In this document: in pieces, positions 1-12,605 of the stretch
How positions within the stretch are numbered: the first letter of the stretch is position 1
Layout of the letters: every line of letters starts with the position of its first letter
NCBI GenBank assembly: GCA_017591395.1
Contig: WEDG01003447.1
Coordinates: forward strand, 62,001-126,000
Direction: 5' to 3'
Length of the DNA stretch: 64,000 bases
Source of the DNA: Schistocephalus solidus
Taxonomy: Eukaryota; Platyhelminthes; Cestoda; Diphyllobothriidea; Diphyllobothriidae
Translations under genes and position numbers: made by a program
The notes under the pieces: generated by a model
Seen by the model: only the letters and a program-made list of their open reading frames with translations
Database searches by the model: none
Told to the model about the DNA's origin: nothing

Positions 1-3000
1 GTGTCGGAGCAGTGAGGCTTACCGATTCTGCCTCCATCCCACTCTGTAGTTTAGGCGCTTTTGCGGCTGGTGATTCGTAGCGAAACCGCCTGCTCAGGAC
101 TGAGGAGAGTTATCCTCAGGGCTGAAATAACCAATCAGCTTGGATTTCGCGCCAGAGTCAGAATGTCCGACCATCGCGCTCCCTGTGAACGAAAATTGTG
201 AGAAAAAGCAGCGACAACCTGCGCGGACATCGATCGCTAAACAACTGCAAGTGTATCTGAAAGCAATGTACTAGCCAGACAAAATGCCGACACCTGTTCA
301 AACTCGCTTGCGAAATAGACGAGTACTGTAAACGCTAAATTCAAGAGAAAATGCTGGAAATGACTCCTCGTTATGTATAGTTGTAATAAGAGCTTGTCTG
401 TAGAGGCTTGCCATTTCTTATCCTCTGAAAGAGGAAATCTCCAGTTTCAGTTGGCATGAGATAAGGTTAGCTGGAGACTGTTAAGCAGTGTTTTTCCTTA
501 TGGGTTAAAACGAAAAGGGACTCTACCGTGAACAGTAATTCACAATTCCCAAATTCCTTGAGTATTTCTGTCAATGCGGTTCGCGTAAAAGGCTAACCTG
601 ACTTCCAGCAAAGCGAAGTAGGTAAATGGTGAATCGCTAGGAAGATTTTATAGTTTAAATTGGGGAATTTATTTGTTCCTAAAATTCCAGCATGATGGGA
701 TATCTTTATATCAGCAGCCACTGCCCAATTTGGGCCGTTTCTTATTTACAAAGACAATAAATTGGATTTTAGCTGAATTATTTTAAAAGCAACACGGCAG
801 TTGGAATTAGCTTTTTTCATTCAGGAAAATAGCCGAATTCAGAAAGTTATTCCATAGGCTTATTCTGCATATTGACTCATATAAAATATCCTCATAACAG
901 CGCAGATAATTTGCGATTGTCCTTACACGGAGAGTATACAGCTTCTGAGTTCGAAATCCCGAATACAAATTAACCTCCAGGTCTGGTGGAAAATTATTCC
1001 GGAATTAAAATTTTTAAAGTAGATTGCCTAATACATGAAATGTCTATGTCAGAATTTGAGATAAGTTACAGGGCAGGCATTTAAAGGTGTTAGTTCTGTT
1101 TGTTGTATTAAATTGATGCACACAAAGGTGGTTTGATAATAAATAGTTCACTTCAGATCGGATTATTGAGGAGAAAATGAAGATTCATGCGACAAGATCC
1201 GACGTTTCTTGCTACCCAGAAATTTTTCTACGCTACTAAAAGCTATTGATCAACGCATTTTACTTTTATGCGCAGTACTATGAAGGAACATTACTATAAG
1301 CCTGAAAAATTTGCAGTTCTTCCCCTTCGGGAAAACGGGAAATTTTGTTTTGTTATCACGAAAATCAGGTAATTGTGGGTTTGAGAGATCACATTGTTTT
1401 CGGAATAACGTGGGTAGATTTAGTCTAAAAATTTAAGTTTTGCAAATTTAGGACGTTTTGTGCCAAAAAACACGCTGTAATACACTGGTGAATGTACTTT
1501 GTTTAACCAAAACGATAATTAGGACCTTAAACCCACATCTATACAAGACTCGACGACATGCCGAAACTTTTCGCTGTCAAGGCGTTCGTGAAGCCTATCA
1601 AGACAATTTCGGTTTGCAGTCGACTATAAATGAATAAGGAAACTTGAAACGGAAGGGACAGAAAATTGATATTTTATCGCAAAATATTAGTATATAGTCG
1701 GCCACTCTTTTGCGCGTTTGAAATCTTAGAACTAAGCAAATATATCAAAAAACTCTCCAATAGAAAGACATAAATGAGTTCTTTAGTCGAAAAACCGGTC
1801 AAAATTTCACAGGTTTTATTGGCTTCACCTTGGAAAAGCGTTAAATACGCAGACATTTAACAGCAAAACATATAATAAAAGCGCTTTTAAAAAGGCAACT
1901 TAGCATAGAAAGGTTCTTATCTAATTGGTGGCATATATTTCCCGGCTTTTGTCGTGGACGTTAATTTTTATCAGCAGCGAGTTTTCATGTTTGAGGGAGT
2001 CTATTTATATGACCCATACGGCCGTATGCGTTAGAAAGAATGTCCAAAATGTCACTACTTCGGTAAATGATTTTAATAAATATCTTATTTTGTGGGATTT
2101 ACGAAACACATCGAACGGAATGTATATTTATGGGCAGTCGCCTGAAGACACCGAATTTCGTAAAGAATTCACCCCATTTTCAAAGACTATCTAAAGCTCA
2201 TAATAAAAGAAAACCCGAAGTAGTTAATGAGAAATTTAAAAAAAGGAATAATCATATTTATGTATTCAAAATAGTACGTTTACGATTGTGCCTGATGATT
2301 CTAATTTAAATTTATTAGTCAGTGACTTGCCTGTGAACGTGTAAGCTTATGAAATATTTTATTCCTGTGACGTCCCTATCGGCGCAATCAAGCGAAATTC
2401 TGCTTGCCTTGGTCAAACGTATCTTAGAGAGTGTACAAACGGAAGAAAAACTGCCAATTCTCGTGAACGGTGTTGGAATATACAATCGCATGTTAGCCTG
2501 CTTGATGACGGTGATACTTTACGTTGCGCGTAATCTAGCTGAATAGGTATTTTTAAAACACTGAAAAGCACTTTTTTCAAAAGTAATTCAGTTTTGCTGC
2601 TTAATTCACTCGTTTATGTGCATGGACAGGTTTCCTTTACATTTAAAACTTCAGTTTACTCCACTAGGTCATTTTTCCCATTTTCATAATATGTAATTTT
2701 TCTAAAAATTAGTATTAATAGGAAATGCCGCATAATTTGTTAACCACAATAAACCTTATTTTTCCTAACGATCGATTCTTTATTGATGTAAAACTTTGGT
2801 GGACGCAGCGGGCACTGATTTCGCGTAACGGGCCGTAACTCATGAAATGCATAAGGTTTCATGCGTTAGGACAGCTACCACATAATACACAGATATCCTC
2901 TTTATTCAGGAAATCACTCCAAGAAGAAATAATTTTCTACCAAGTGTGCGTAAGAAAGACTATTTTTTCTTATTTATACTTATAAGATAATCAAAAAACG

Positions 3001-3769
3001 GCAAACATGTCATGAGATTAAGTGGTACTTTTTTTACCGCGAGTATAAGTTGCAGGTGACTGCAAATAGAGGTTTAGTTAGCAGCTTGCATACTGTCCTG
3101 ACTGATATAGGCCGGAATTATGTGGCATAACTATTTAGATTACAACCTAACTTAAATAATCGTTTTAACTCGAAAACAATGTTTCATAATTCTGTCACCC
3201 ATAATTATCCATCTAAATAATATATTTCTAAAAACTCCCTAAATACGCACGAACAACAAGTGCTAGTAATAATGAAACACTTTAAAATGATTCAACTCTT
3301 CATATAGTAAATATTATATAGGACGCGCTTGAATTTTGCTTCCCATTAAGCGTATTCTTATGCTTTTTCCTTTGTGGTAGAGTGCTGACTATTCATTCAA
3401 TATGATTGACGACAATATACGCACCTAAATATTGTGCCTTTTCATTTGATTTTCGATGCTCGTATTAATTTATCCATATTTTTAGAGGGACGGTCCCTGA
3501 TTTATAACTACTTTTTCCTGGAAGGAAGGCAGTATGTCTTTTTAAAAACCGTCACTACTTTTCATATTAACACGCTTTTTAAGTTTCCAGCTTCCATTTT
3601 CGTACCTCAAACACATAATATTTTCTTTTTTCATATTATAAAAATTGTGCCATTCATGTCCACACGATGAGATCCGCGAGTGCTCATAAACGGTTGCATT
3701 GTCTTTGGATTGCATGATATGCCCTGAAGGCAGCATTGACTGTGCTAGAGAGATTAGGTTATGTGAATA
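1..3769. other. AT-rich stretch, nothing recognised
   Basis: No open frame longer than about 90 codons and no recognisable protein motif on either strand. The two overlapping short frames near 1925-2309 and the frame at 2349-2546 show no family resemblance and lack convincing splice context. No transposon, RNA gene or simple repeat was recognised here. It could be intergenic DNA or part of a long intron. Confidence 0.5.
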
Positions 3770-3771
3770 AC

Positions 3772-4022
3772 TATGGTAGATTGGCGCTTACCTATCGTTT
3801 ACGGAACACGCTCGTCCCATTGCTCTAGAGCCCCACCAGCAGCCACAGAGAGGCAGAATGGTATAACCGACAAAAACAAGGGAAACCGGAATGGTCATTT
3901 CTGGCTTATCAACCGGCATAAGCCATCCATATCCAACTACGGATGTTGCGGCACCCGAGACTCGAACTTGCGACCTGTTGGTTAGAAGTCCAACGCTCTA
4001 ACCCACTGCACCACAACCGGAC
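3772..4022 (-). mobile_element. tRNA-derived SINE copy, minus strand
   Basis: Read on the minus strand, the right end carries a tRNA-like head: an A-box-like stretch (tggtgcagtgggttagagcg), then a B-box-like stretch (gcaagttcgagtctcggg) at normal tRNA spacing. A non-tRNA body follows with the recurring tail seen in other copies of this window (agaaatg.ccattcc, then a cggt..taccattctgcc motif). The head cannot be a working tRNA because it runs straight into the body without a closed acceptor stem. A related copy in the opposite orientation follows about 80 bp away. Confidence 0.7.
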
Positions 4023-4066
4023 GAGTGAGTCCCGTAACCAATCAGCGAGTTCCAATCTACCATTGT
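4023..4066 (+). repeat. SINE-tail fragment forming an inverted repeat with the 3772 end
   Basis: This stretch (gagtgagtcccgtaacc... ending tctaccattg) is a diverged reverse complement of the first ~45 bases of the preceding SINE, which begins atggtagattgg and ends cgctcgtcc. The same tail motif (gatgag..tgtcccgtaacgcgat) recurs near 26540-26585. It is most simply the 3' tail of another SINE copy in plus orientation. Confidence 0.5.
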
Positions 4067-4103
4067 TAATATTCCCGATCTAAAACTGACAAGACAATGA
4101 CTT

Positions 4104-4266
4104 CGTGGCGCAGTGGGTTAGAGGGTTGGAATTCTTGCCAACATGTCGCAAGTTTGAGCCTCGGGTGACGCAACATCTGGGGTTTTGTATGGCTGGTTTA
4201 TGATGGCCATTCTATTCTCCCTTGCCTTTGTTGGTAATACCATTCTGCCTATTTGAATAGCTATTC
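4104..4266 (+). mobile_element. tRNA-derived SINE copy, plus strand
   Basis: It starts with cgtggcgcagtgggttagag, an A-box-like head nearly identical to the minus-strand neighbour. A degraded B-box (gcaagtttgagcctcggg) comes about 40 bases later, then the shared body (caacatctggggtt, tggctggttta, tgatggccattct, tctcccttgcctttgttggt, ataccattctgcc). Several substitutions against the 3772-4022 copy mark it as an old, independent insertion. Confidence 0.7.
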
Positions 4267-6554
4267 TAACATGCTAAACAGTCCCATCAGTTTAAAGTCG
4301 AACTTCACATTTTCTCAAGTAAAGCATTAAAAGCAAAACATCAATTCCAACAACATTAATAAAAGAAATGTATGAGTTACACAACGCATTAGCCTAATAG
4401 TTTTTATACCGAGTGTAATTTATGCCGATGATAGCGAAAAAGATACGGGTGGTTTGACAGCACGTAGAACATCTATTATCTTTTCTACCTAATTTACGTC
4501 ATGTTCTCTATGTTTGGGAAGTTTAAGAGCTAACGCTTATCGATTATTGGACTTAGGGGCATTCACAACCTGATTCCTATGAGGGTCGGAATAGGCCATC
4601 TTCTGAATTACCACCAAGAACACCAATTTTCCTGCATGGAAGAATGCTCTATGCTTCTGCTTATATTTATACTACCTTGTTAAATTAAGTAGGTGTTATG
4701 TGAAACTGACTTTCCTCAACGATTCATATAAGTGGTCAGTTATGATTTGTCTTATAACCCTATTTCTGGTGTTTGCATGCTTTTCTGACGATTTAGGTTT
4801 AAAATCAGAATAAATACCTAGAGCTTTTAGGAAAGTCGCGCAATACAACAAGAAAACTGGAGTTAACAAAGCTTGCGTGACAAAATAGCTGAGTTGGTGG
4901 TAGGTTGTGTATGGTAAGCCTCCTACTTAAATACCAGTGTACGAAGAGCGCTTGTATTTCGACATTTTCTTTTGCATCCGGTCTTGTACTCTAGCTTGTG
5001 TTAAAGCTCCGCCAAGAATAAACAAAGCCTAGTTACAGATAACGGATTATTTTTGTATTACTACTGAGCGTTATGTAAGAGTCTTCGAGGATTCTATAGA
5101 GGTTCAAGGTACAGCGGAACGAGTATGTTCCGCATTATATCCAGATCGGTGACCGGCCCTCCCACAAAAATCCAAACTTTCAATCGAATCCGACGGGACA
5201 ACAAGTCTGTTTTGTTTCGACTGAGCTTTGGTTGAATTCCAGAATATCCAAGCCTGCGGTTTTCTATGGCCGGCTGATGACGTTAAAAACCCAGAAATGA
5301 CAATCCAACTCTCCCTTTTTTGGCAGTAGATATACTGTGCTAGCACAGACCCTATACCGTATAAAAAAATTAAAGGAAGGTCCCGAAGGAAATGTTGTTC
5401 CGAACTGCTCTCACTTAGACAAAAGTTCTCGTATGTTTTTAATACCACTGAGGCACATGATTGCAGCACATGGTACGATGAACCCGAATGGCCTCGAACT
5501 CACCGCTCTAGGCCGTCAATCGCACTGCTTGGATGCAATTCTAAATATTGGGTAAATTCCGCATAAATTTTGGCACTGAATTTTAAGTTATTTATGGTCA
5601 AAATTAAACGGATTTGAGATTATCTGCAATCACCGGATATCTAGATGCCTGGTTAGCAACGTACTTGATATTACTCGTGGAAATCCAAAGCCGAGTATAT
5701 TTGTCTGCCGACTGGTCAAACTGTGAAGCAAAGTAGTTTCTATTCGGTCGCACAATTTCGCGCTGCGCTTATTAAAGATTTCAATTAGCTTCAAATATGA
5801 GACCCTTCGCCACGCCTGCTTGAAATGGCTTTTACATTTTGCGATTCCTTGGAAAATACGCATGAAAATGCAGGAAAAATGCTCAGTGTCTACTTTTTTT
5901 ACATCTAATGGTTCAGCAATATTTTCAAATTTATCGCAGAATCATTCATCTTCGGCTTGCAAATTTTTAAAATCAAAAAGCTTTCTTAGCCACTTTGTGC
6001 CCCATTTGTACTTGACGTTCTTGATTGGCAAACTGCCTGTCATATTTCAGATCCCTTAGCCTTCCCCGTGTGGAAAATTCTAGAGCGCACAGAAAAGCTA
6101 CCTTTATTATTTTAGAAATCATCAGTAGCTAATCGTGGTTCATCGGCTTATCCCAAGCAAATTGGACTTGTCGACGCGTGAATTACTTCAATTTATTTAA
6201 TAACATATTGCAAAGGAACTAGGCCTTAAAGTGAATTCTTCTCCTTCTGACTTTAGAAGGAAAACAAAACGTCTATTGAAAATGCAGCGCAGTAGTTATC
6301 ATTTTTCATCATAAAAAACAAATTTTTAATAGATGCAAATACTCAAAAAATTGAGTGCTAACGGAAATTCTGAAATATTGGCCAGTTAACTGAGACCTAA
6401 TGAATGAAGTGCATGTGACGATCTTTTGATTTGAAGCTGTTTAGTAGGCTTAGAAAGCTATATAAATATATTTTCTCGAGAATAACTGACTAAAAACATG
6501 CGTATTTATAAATACACTGCGCGAGGGCTGCAAAGATAAGAGGGTCACGTGAGA
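4267..6554. other. Unrecognised sequence with one SINE-tail fragment
   Basis: Around 5220-5345 there is a plus-strand fragment with the SINE body motifs (ggccggctgatgacg, cccagaaatgac, tctccctttttt), so the minus-strand 121-codon frame across 5104-5469 is repeat-derived rather than a gene. The rest holds no recognisable coding or RNA feature. Confidence 0.45.
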
Positions 6555-6559
6555 GTATG

Positions 6560-7065
6560 AAAAGCTTACTTGGGAGAGCGCCGCCGTACCGAATGCCACA
6601 CCTGTGGGATGTAAGGGCACGCCTAGGCACAAACTCACGCCAAGCCTGTATCTGATCCCGCCGTCGCTCGTATTGCCTCTACCTTCATACCGGGCCCGTG
6701 TGGGTAAGGAGCGAGAGAGAGAGGACGTGAGTGTGCATCAGATGCTTCACAAGTTTACTATAAGTGTCAATTAATTTCTGCCCAAGTCACCGTTTTTGCA
6801 TCCATCCTGTTGTGAGGCACACGATGGACATCGGCCAAATCGAGGGCCAAAATTTCGTGTGTGTACGCGCCCCAACAACGAGTCACGCAGTAAATGCGCT
6901 AGACCGACAAGCGGTGTCAAATGAGGGCGTGACAGGCGGTAACAGAGATTCGTAACCATAACAATAGCCACAAAGCTGGATGGGAGGTGAAGTGACAAAA
7001 CTAGGCGCAGGTTCACGCTGCTCCAGCTACTGCGCCCGACCCCATCTTCGGTCATCTGTCCTCAT
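6560..7065 (-). repeat. Module-A repeat, tandem pair, minus strand
   Basis: On the minus strand this holds two head-to-tail, diverged copies of the dispersed repeat called module A here (best plus-strand example at 16205-16600). Shared landmarks are a gatgtccatcgtgtg box, an acggtgactt box, a pyrimidine-rich ctctctc block, a gggcgcagtagctgg box and a aggcgtgcc box. No coding potential is conserved between copies, so short frames through it are chance. Class unknown. Confidence 0.6.
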
Positions 7066-9426
7066 AAGGAGGGAGAGAGCGCAGTTCATGCTTTGCAAGA
7101 AAGTTATCGTCTTTGCGCTCACCCTGGTGTGGAACAGGCAAGACCGAGGTGTCATTTTCACCACCGGATAATTTTAATGATTTTAATATGAATATTGGTA
7201 GATAATATTTTCGAAAGAACAATTAAATGGAACAATTTATCGGATATTTTTAAATACCTTGGCGTGCCGCCAAGCTCAGAAGATACCAGAAGACTGGAAG
7301 ACATTGACAACTTCAGTAAAAATTACCATTTGCCTAAAAAAATGCTTAGTAAAATTTCAGTGAAGTACTAGAAACCTAATGCTTTTATCGAATATTTAAA
7401 CGCAGTAGGGGAACAATTGTTTTGATTTTTATACCTTCTTTCATAAGTAAAACGTCAAGAAGTTCGAAAATTATTTAATCAATTAAGCAGATTATCTTTT
7501 AAAAGGTAATATCTTTCTTAAAAAGGTTAGTTAGGAGGAAAACGCTGGAAAACTACACGTCATGCTTTGTAAATGCCTTTGATTTTCTCTTCACGCGTTC
7601 AATTGTTGTTCGAGTCTTCTGTCCTATATGCCATCTATGAGAGATGAGTCAGTTAAATTAAATTTTTTTAAGAATGCCTTAGTTTTCTTGGGAAAATTTC
7701 CATGTCATTGGGTTAATCTATGAAACAGTGTCCCCCAGATCATGCTTCGACTTTGGCGGATTCACTCGATCGCCAATTTTATATTTTAGGATATTTTAAG
7801 ATAAATTGCGGATTTTTCGGTGGTTCGCAGAGTTCCGTGGACAATGGGTATGTTTTTTTGGTATATGCTTTCTCAGTTGGTTTGCCCAGTTTATTTAATA
7901 CATGGAATGCTATTGGTGGATGGGTATAGAAAGTATTAAATAAAAATTCTGAAGTATCAGCGGTACGTACGTTTAAGCATAGTATATAAACAGAGTACTT
8001 ATATTCATAATTTAAATGACTCTTACTTAATATCTAAGAAAATTTAAAAGGTTTTATGCTGTATGTCTGTGTGGTTGATGTTTTAAGAGTGTACGAAAGT
8101 TTAAAGTATTTAAAACATATGAAGGTAACCATACAAACATGTGGTTTTTACCTCGCGGATTTTCATCTGTAGCTGGGAGTTCTTGAGCGCAACCTCCCCG
8201 ATCGAGGAGCGACCACTGTTTATATAATTTGACTTTCGTCGCGGTGCCTGCTCCTTCTTTTACGTCAACGTGCGCGCTTTAGGAATACACGGGCTAGATC
8301 CTTCAGCATTTCTTCAAAGTGATTTGCAATAGTTCACATGTCAGAGTACTTTTCTTAAGGTCCAGGGAGCCCCGGTTCGAATCTTGCGTGCGGCAGCACA
8401 TGCGGTTGGAATTCTCATTGATTTACTACTCGTATAACATCAGAGGTAACAGCGTTTATGTCTCGGTTCATGACTGTTAAGCTGATCTGCAACTTATACT
8501 TTTGTACCATATCATTTTAAAGCAGCGTCTTCAGTTAATGTAGGCACAATCCAACTGGCATGCTCCAACTGATAGTGAACTTATATTTCCTCATGCGAAG
8601 AATTAATTACCAGTGATTCACCATCTTAGCTATTTGCTAGAATGATGAGGTCAATTGAAAAAATTAGGTTAACAATTTCACGGGATTTGTGTGGGCAAAA
8701 TTCATAGGAATATTCTACCCTACTAAATGTGGTAAGTGGGATTATAATTTTCTACTCCAATGGGGTTTTGAACGGGCTTAAGACAAGCACGATACCCCAA
8801 CATGGACAACTAGCAAAATTATTTAATTTGTCTGTCGAATGAAAGTCTCTGCTTTAAGTATTAAGCAATGCGACGTTTTTTACCTTTGATCTACCAATAT
8901 ATGGAAATTATTTCAATTAATCCTTGCCCAAATTGGCAGTATCGCTTCTTTTTCAAATGCCGCATAAGTCCACGCATAATTAAAACTTTTAAAATTCTTA
9001 AAAACTTTCGCTCGCTTTCTGTGATGATGGCAAAAATAGACCAAAGTTCAGTTCAGGAATGCCATCAGACGTACGTTTTTCGTCTATATTATCGAGCTTT
9101 GCGTTCCTGCCTTTTCCATAGATGGTGGAAAATGAAACTTATCTTCCTTTATTTCATAAGAAATGCTTGCATCACCATATTATCTCCTCCACTTTATTGG
9201 CCTCAGCAGAGCTTAGCAGAAAATATTATAATCATCCGAAAAAGGAAAAAATCGGACAACGAAATTAGTTGCTTGATATCTCTTGAAGGTGGTTCTGTTC
9301 ATTAATTTGTCGTTTAAACGAATATAGAGGGGTATGCTGCAAACTTTGAAAGACGAAGTCCAAATTCAAAGTAGCAATTTATTTTCCCGCGTAGGCTTAC
9401 GCCACATACTAATGGGTCACGTGAGG
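7066..9426. other. Unrecognised sequence upstream of TPPP
   Basis: A single tRNA-like 3' fragment is visible near 8360-8395 (agccccggttcgaatcttgc, a good B box) with no matching A box at tRNA distance, so it is probably SINE debris. The 145-codon plus-strand frame at 8868-9305 is AT-rich, has no recognisable domain and no repeat relative. I see no basis to call it a gene. Confidence 0.4.
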
Positions 9427-9696
9427 TTATAGCTTAGCCCGCACACCAAACCGTAAGACGTCACCATCAATCAAGGCGTCTAAAGTAAACCTGTTCACCA
9501 CTGCGCACGTTAGGCTACTGCACATGCATGCTCGGCTCCTGATTGGCTGATTTTTCCTCGATAGGAGACATTCCATTGGTTTGCGCAAGGTAGTCGTAAC
9601 CGCTGTGGTAGTAGCATCCAGTGTTTCGAATAACGCTACTAGTGGTGGTTGTAGACTCATTATCTTGAGAAGAACAAACTTGGAATTGTCAGAATA
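9427..9696 (+). promoter_or_regulatory. Putative TPPP proximal promoter / 5' UTR
   Basis: The 270 bases before the TPPP start codon are clearly less AT-rich than the DNA upstream. They contain two inverted CCAAT-like boxes (gattggctga near 9541 and cattggtttg near 9572). No TATA box stands out. The transcription start cannot be fixed from sequence alone, and an untranslated first exon further upstream remains possible. Confidence 0.3.
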
Positions 9697-9908
9697 ATGG
9701 CAGCTTCTACTGATGCTGGAGCAACCGCTGCGGCTCCCTCCCTGGAAACTACTTTTCTGGCATTTTGTGAAGCAGTCAAACGGGGATCTACCACAGCAAC
9801 GGACAAAACAATAAAGCGCATGCTAACTGACTGCAATGTCTACTGCAAGGGCATGGACGCCAATCGCGTGGACATCGAATTTCGGGGATTTGTCGGCAAT
9901 AATAAAAA
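9697..9908 (+). CDS. TPPP: TPPP/p25-alpha family protein, coding exon 1 (residues 1-70)
   Basis: First coding exon of a tubulin polymerization-promoting protein, a cytosolic microtubule-binding and bundling protein. The start ATG (agaataATGG) is followed by an Ala/Thr-rich leader (about residues 1-14). The p25-alpha core then begins with LETTFLAFCEAVKRG, continues through TDKTIKRMLTDCNVY, and reaches VDIEFRGFVGNNKK, matching the family pattern of a helical core followed by VDIxFxKxKG. The exon ends at aaaaa|gtaggc; reading through would hit a stop two bases later. It leaves two bases of a codon, which exon 2 completes exactly. The three exons join to 175 residues, close to vertebrate TPPP3 and other short TPPPs and lacking the long N-terminal tail of vertebrate TPPP1. 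All three exons align to the family in order, so the assignment is secure; expression level and paralogue identity cannot be judged. Confidence 0.93.
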
Positions 9909-11429
9909 GTAGGCATTTTTTTCTATTTGTCTCCTGGCTCTTTAACAAGCACACAAGTAACCTAAAATGAGGTCCCGGGCCACAGAATACTTTAATATGC
10001 ATAAGGGAAAATAATGACAATTGTTATTATCTCGCGGAATCTTAGGTCAGGTTGTAATGCCTTTGCATGCTTACCGTCCGAGTTTTAACTAGGAGCAGAT
10101 GAATCCAGTGGCACAACGATACTAATTTATCAAGAACTGTTCGATGAATTTATAGCTGCCAGTTTACCGTCCTCAGGCCTATGCCTTTGACCACTTATCT
10201 GCGCACATAATTCGCTCATAAGAGAAAGGATCTAAAAGACAGAGCACATTTCTAGTTAAAAAAACCTACGCCGTGGAGAAGGATGATCGAGGTCCAATGT
10301 TTAGCTGAATAAGGAAGGAAATGTATCAAACACCGGAAGCATTCGTTAATTTTTCCGGGCTTTCGAAGGCGTACAGGAGTCCATTGTCAGAGATCCCAGC
10401 AATAGCAGACTGCGAGGCAGTTATGGTAGTCAATAAACAACCAAAGACCAGTGCTCAGGGTTGTGTATGAGTGCACTAGATCACTATGTGGATTGATGAA
10501 TTCTCATCGGGAGTCTAGGCTTCAATCAAACCTCAATGGGGTTAATAGATGCCGTGGGCGTCTATCTGGAATGTGTGTGGTGAAGAACGCACGTCCAGAT
10601 TAAGAGCTTACGTGGGCGTTGGAAGGAGCATGTTAGACAAAGCTAAAACTGAGGTTTTTGCAATATCCTTGTATATGCATGTGACTAGGTTTACGTTTCC
10701 CTCGTCCTTGCCCTCAGTGAATTTCAATTATAATACTGTATGCATGGTCTGTATCTATTTTAATTTTTGCTATTAGCATACAGGCTGAAAGAAACCGCAA
10801 TGTGCAATGAGATTGCTTGCGATACCTTGCTAGACTAATTGGTAACTGCCTTTATAAAGTTTAAATCAGCCTAACTGAGCAGTGTAGTAGAGGCAAAAAC
10901 GTCAGTTAGTCATGTAGTAAAATGGTGAGAGCTGGTAAGACTGTTATCGTAGATAAAGGGAGAACGCACCCAACGAATTCGGTTATCGGCTGTCTAATCC
11001 AAACCCACAGACCACACTTCTTGACTAGAAACTTCTTATTTCAAACTGTGTGTAATAACTTGGTGTCAACACCTGCTAATACTTATTTTATACGTGCCTT
11101 TAATAATGTCAGGTTAAAGATCCATATATTCGAATGTGAAGGAACACCTTAGGGAGCTTAATCCATCGAAACTAACATACAATATCTTCTGCATTAAGAC
11201 TCATCTGTAACTTGCATCTACGCAGTTAGCCTCAGATAATGGGGTAAAAACCTCGTTGCCATCCGCTTCGATATAGCTTTTGTGTCTCCATTTACAGACA
11301 ATGAATCTCATGAGGTTTTAAATATTTTTCGTTTGTTATTATTTAAAGTGAAAGGAAGTTTGGTAAACTCGAAAATAGGAAGCCAACCCCTCAATATAGG
11401 TAGCTATGCAATAAATTTCAGGAAGGATA

Positions 11430-11531
11430 ACTCTTCCCGTATTCTAACCCCAATCCTAAAATTAAACTTCACCCTAAATTGTAAACTAGCATTTATCTTA
11501 AATTCAACCCTAATTTTCCTTTAAATTAGGG
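11430..11531. repeat. Degenerate telomere-like (CCTAA)n tract ending in a hairpin
   Basis: This is a run of imperfect CCTAA/CCCTAA words (tctaaccccaatcctaaa, caccctaaatt, caaccctaattt). At its right end CCCTAATTT (11508-11516) is followed six bases later by AAATTAGGG (11523-11531), a perfect 9-bp inverted repeat. Similar tracts occur near 12529, 17863, 22618, 29740 and 60090, in both orientations. Confidence 0.5.
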
Positions 11532-12485
11532 TAGGGCCGTCTGTATCACCGAGGCTTCTACTAGCTTGTCTTACTATAACTTTAACTATTTTGCTTTGCA
11601 TGCTAATAAACATCGATTTATGAAGGTGATTATAATAAGGGCATTGGACGAAGTGACTGTCACTGTCAAAATGACCTATTGTTTTCAAAAATATCATTGA
11701 CTTCCCTGGTCCAAAAGTTAATTATGGCTCAGGTCGCTACAGTATTCATAAAGCATGATCATTTTGCACAAGTAATTGCATACCGCCTTGTGTTTGAAGC
11801 CAAACCAACGTCTTTGGTTACGAAATTTATGAACCACTAGATTGCTGCGATTTTAGAGCGGTTCATTTGCTTACCTTATTAAGTCGCTGTTTTTAAAATT
11901 TACTGGAAAACCATGCCCAATGATTTACTCTTCTCCCCTTTTTCTTGTCCTGAATATGCGTTTTATTACAAAGGAAAAAAATTGAGAATAAAGGAAGTCG
12001 GTTGGAAGCCAAAATTTCCAAAGTGCAGCGAAATTAATTCGATAATTTGTTAATTTTCAGTCGACGTAAGTGCGCATAATAGAACCACGACATTGGGACA
12101 ATAAACCCTTTAACACTGGGCAATATACTTGAGTGTCTGTAACGTGCGTCGGAAGCATTGAGTTGCGCGGATTTTCAGCAGACTAATAAAGCTCTGTCTT
12201 CGAAAGTTACACGTAGAATGTCACGGATGTGCCTAAATAAACCGTTCGTTTCAAGTAGTCCAGTTTAATAAATACAGTTCTTAATATATTCAAGCAGTTC
12301 GCAGGCCGCCAGCCTTCTCCAAGTTGAATTCCCAAGTGTCAGCATAAAGTCGATCATGTAAATATCGGCTCTTTTAAAATGAGAGATTAAAGTTTCGGAT
12401 TAGATTCTAAAGGTTGCAGTCCTGCAGACTTAATTAAAAATAAGAAAGTGGTGCATTACTTCGGTACAGTCCAAGGGCAAGACAC

Positions 12486-12605
12486 TTGAATAGAACCCCC
12501 TCCCCCCAGTACGGAGGCTTTCTATTGTATAAAGGTTAGATTCAGGGTTAGAATTAGGGCGAGGACACTGGAATATATACCCTGCCTGGAATTTAGTGAA
12601 AGATA
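12486..12605. repeat. Telomere-like G-strand tract with C-rich flank
   Basis: A C-rich flank (ccccctccccccagtacgg) is followed by aaaggttagattcagggtt, then agaattagggcgagg. The flank resembles the one beside the 22618 tract (cccgcagtacagggggtc), which suggests one dispersed element containing a degenerate TTAGGG-type array. Confidence 0.4.

Noticed and set aside
4104..4175. A functional tRNA gene
   Set aside because: A- and B-box-like words are present, but no acceptor stem closes and the sequence continues into the SINE body shared by other copies.
8868..9305. A 145-codon frame upstream of TPPP
   Set aside because: AT-rich composition, no recognisable motif, no supporting exon structure.
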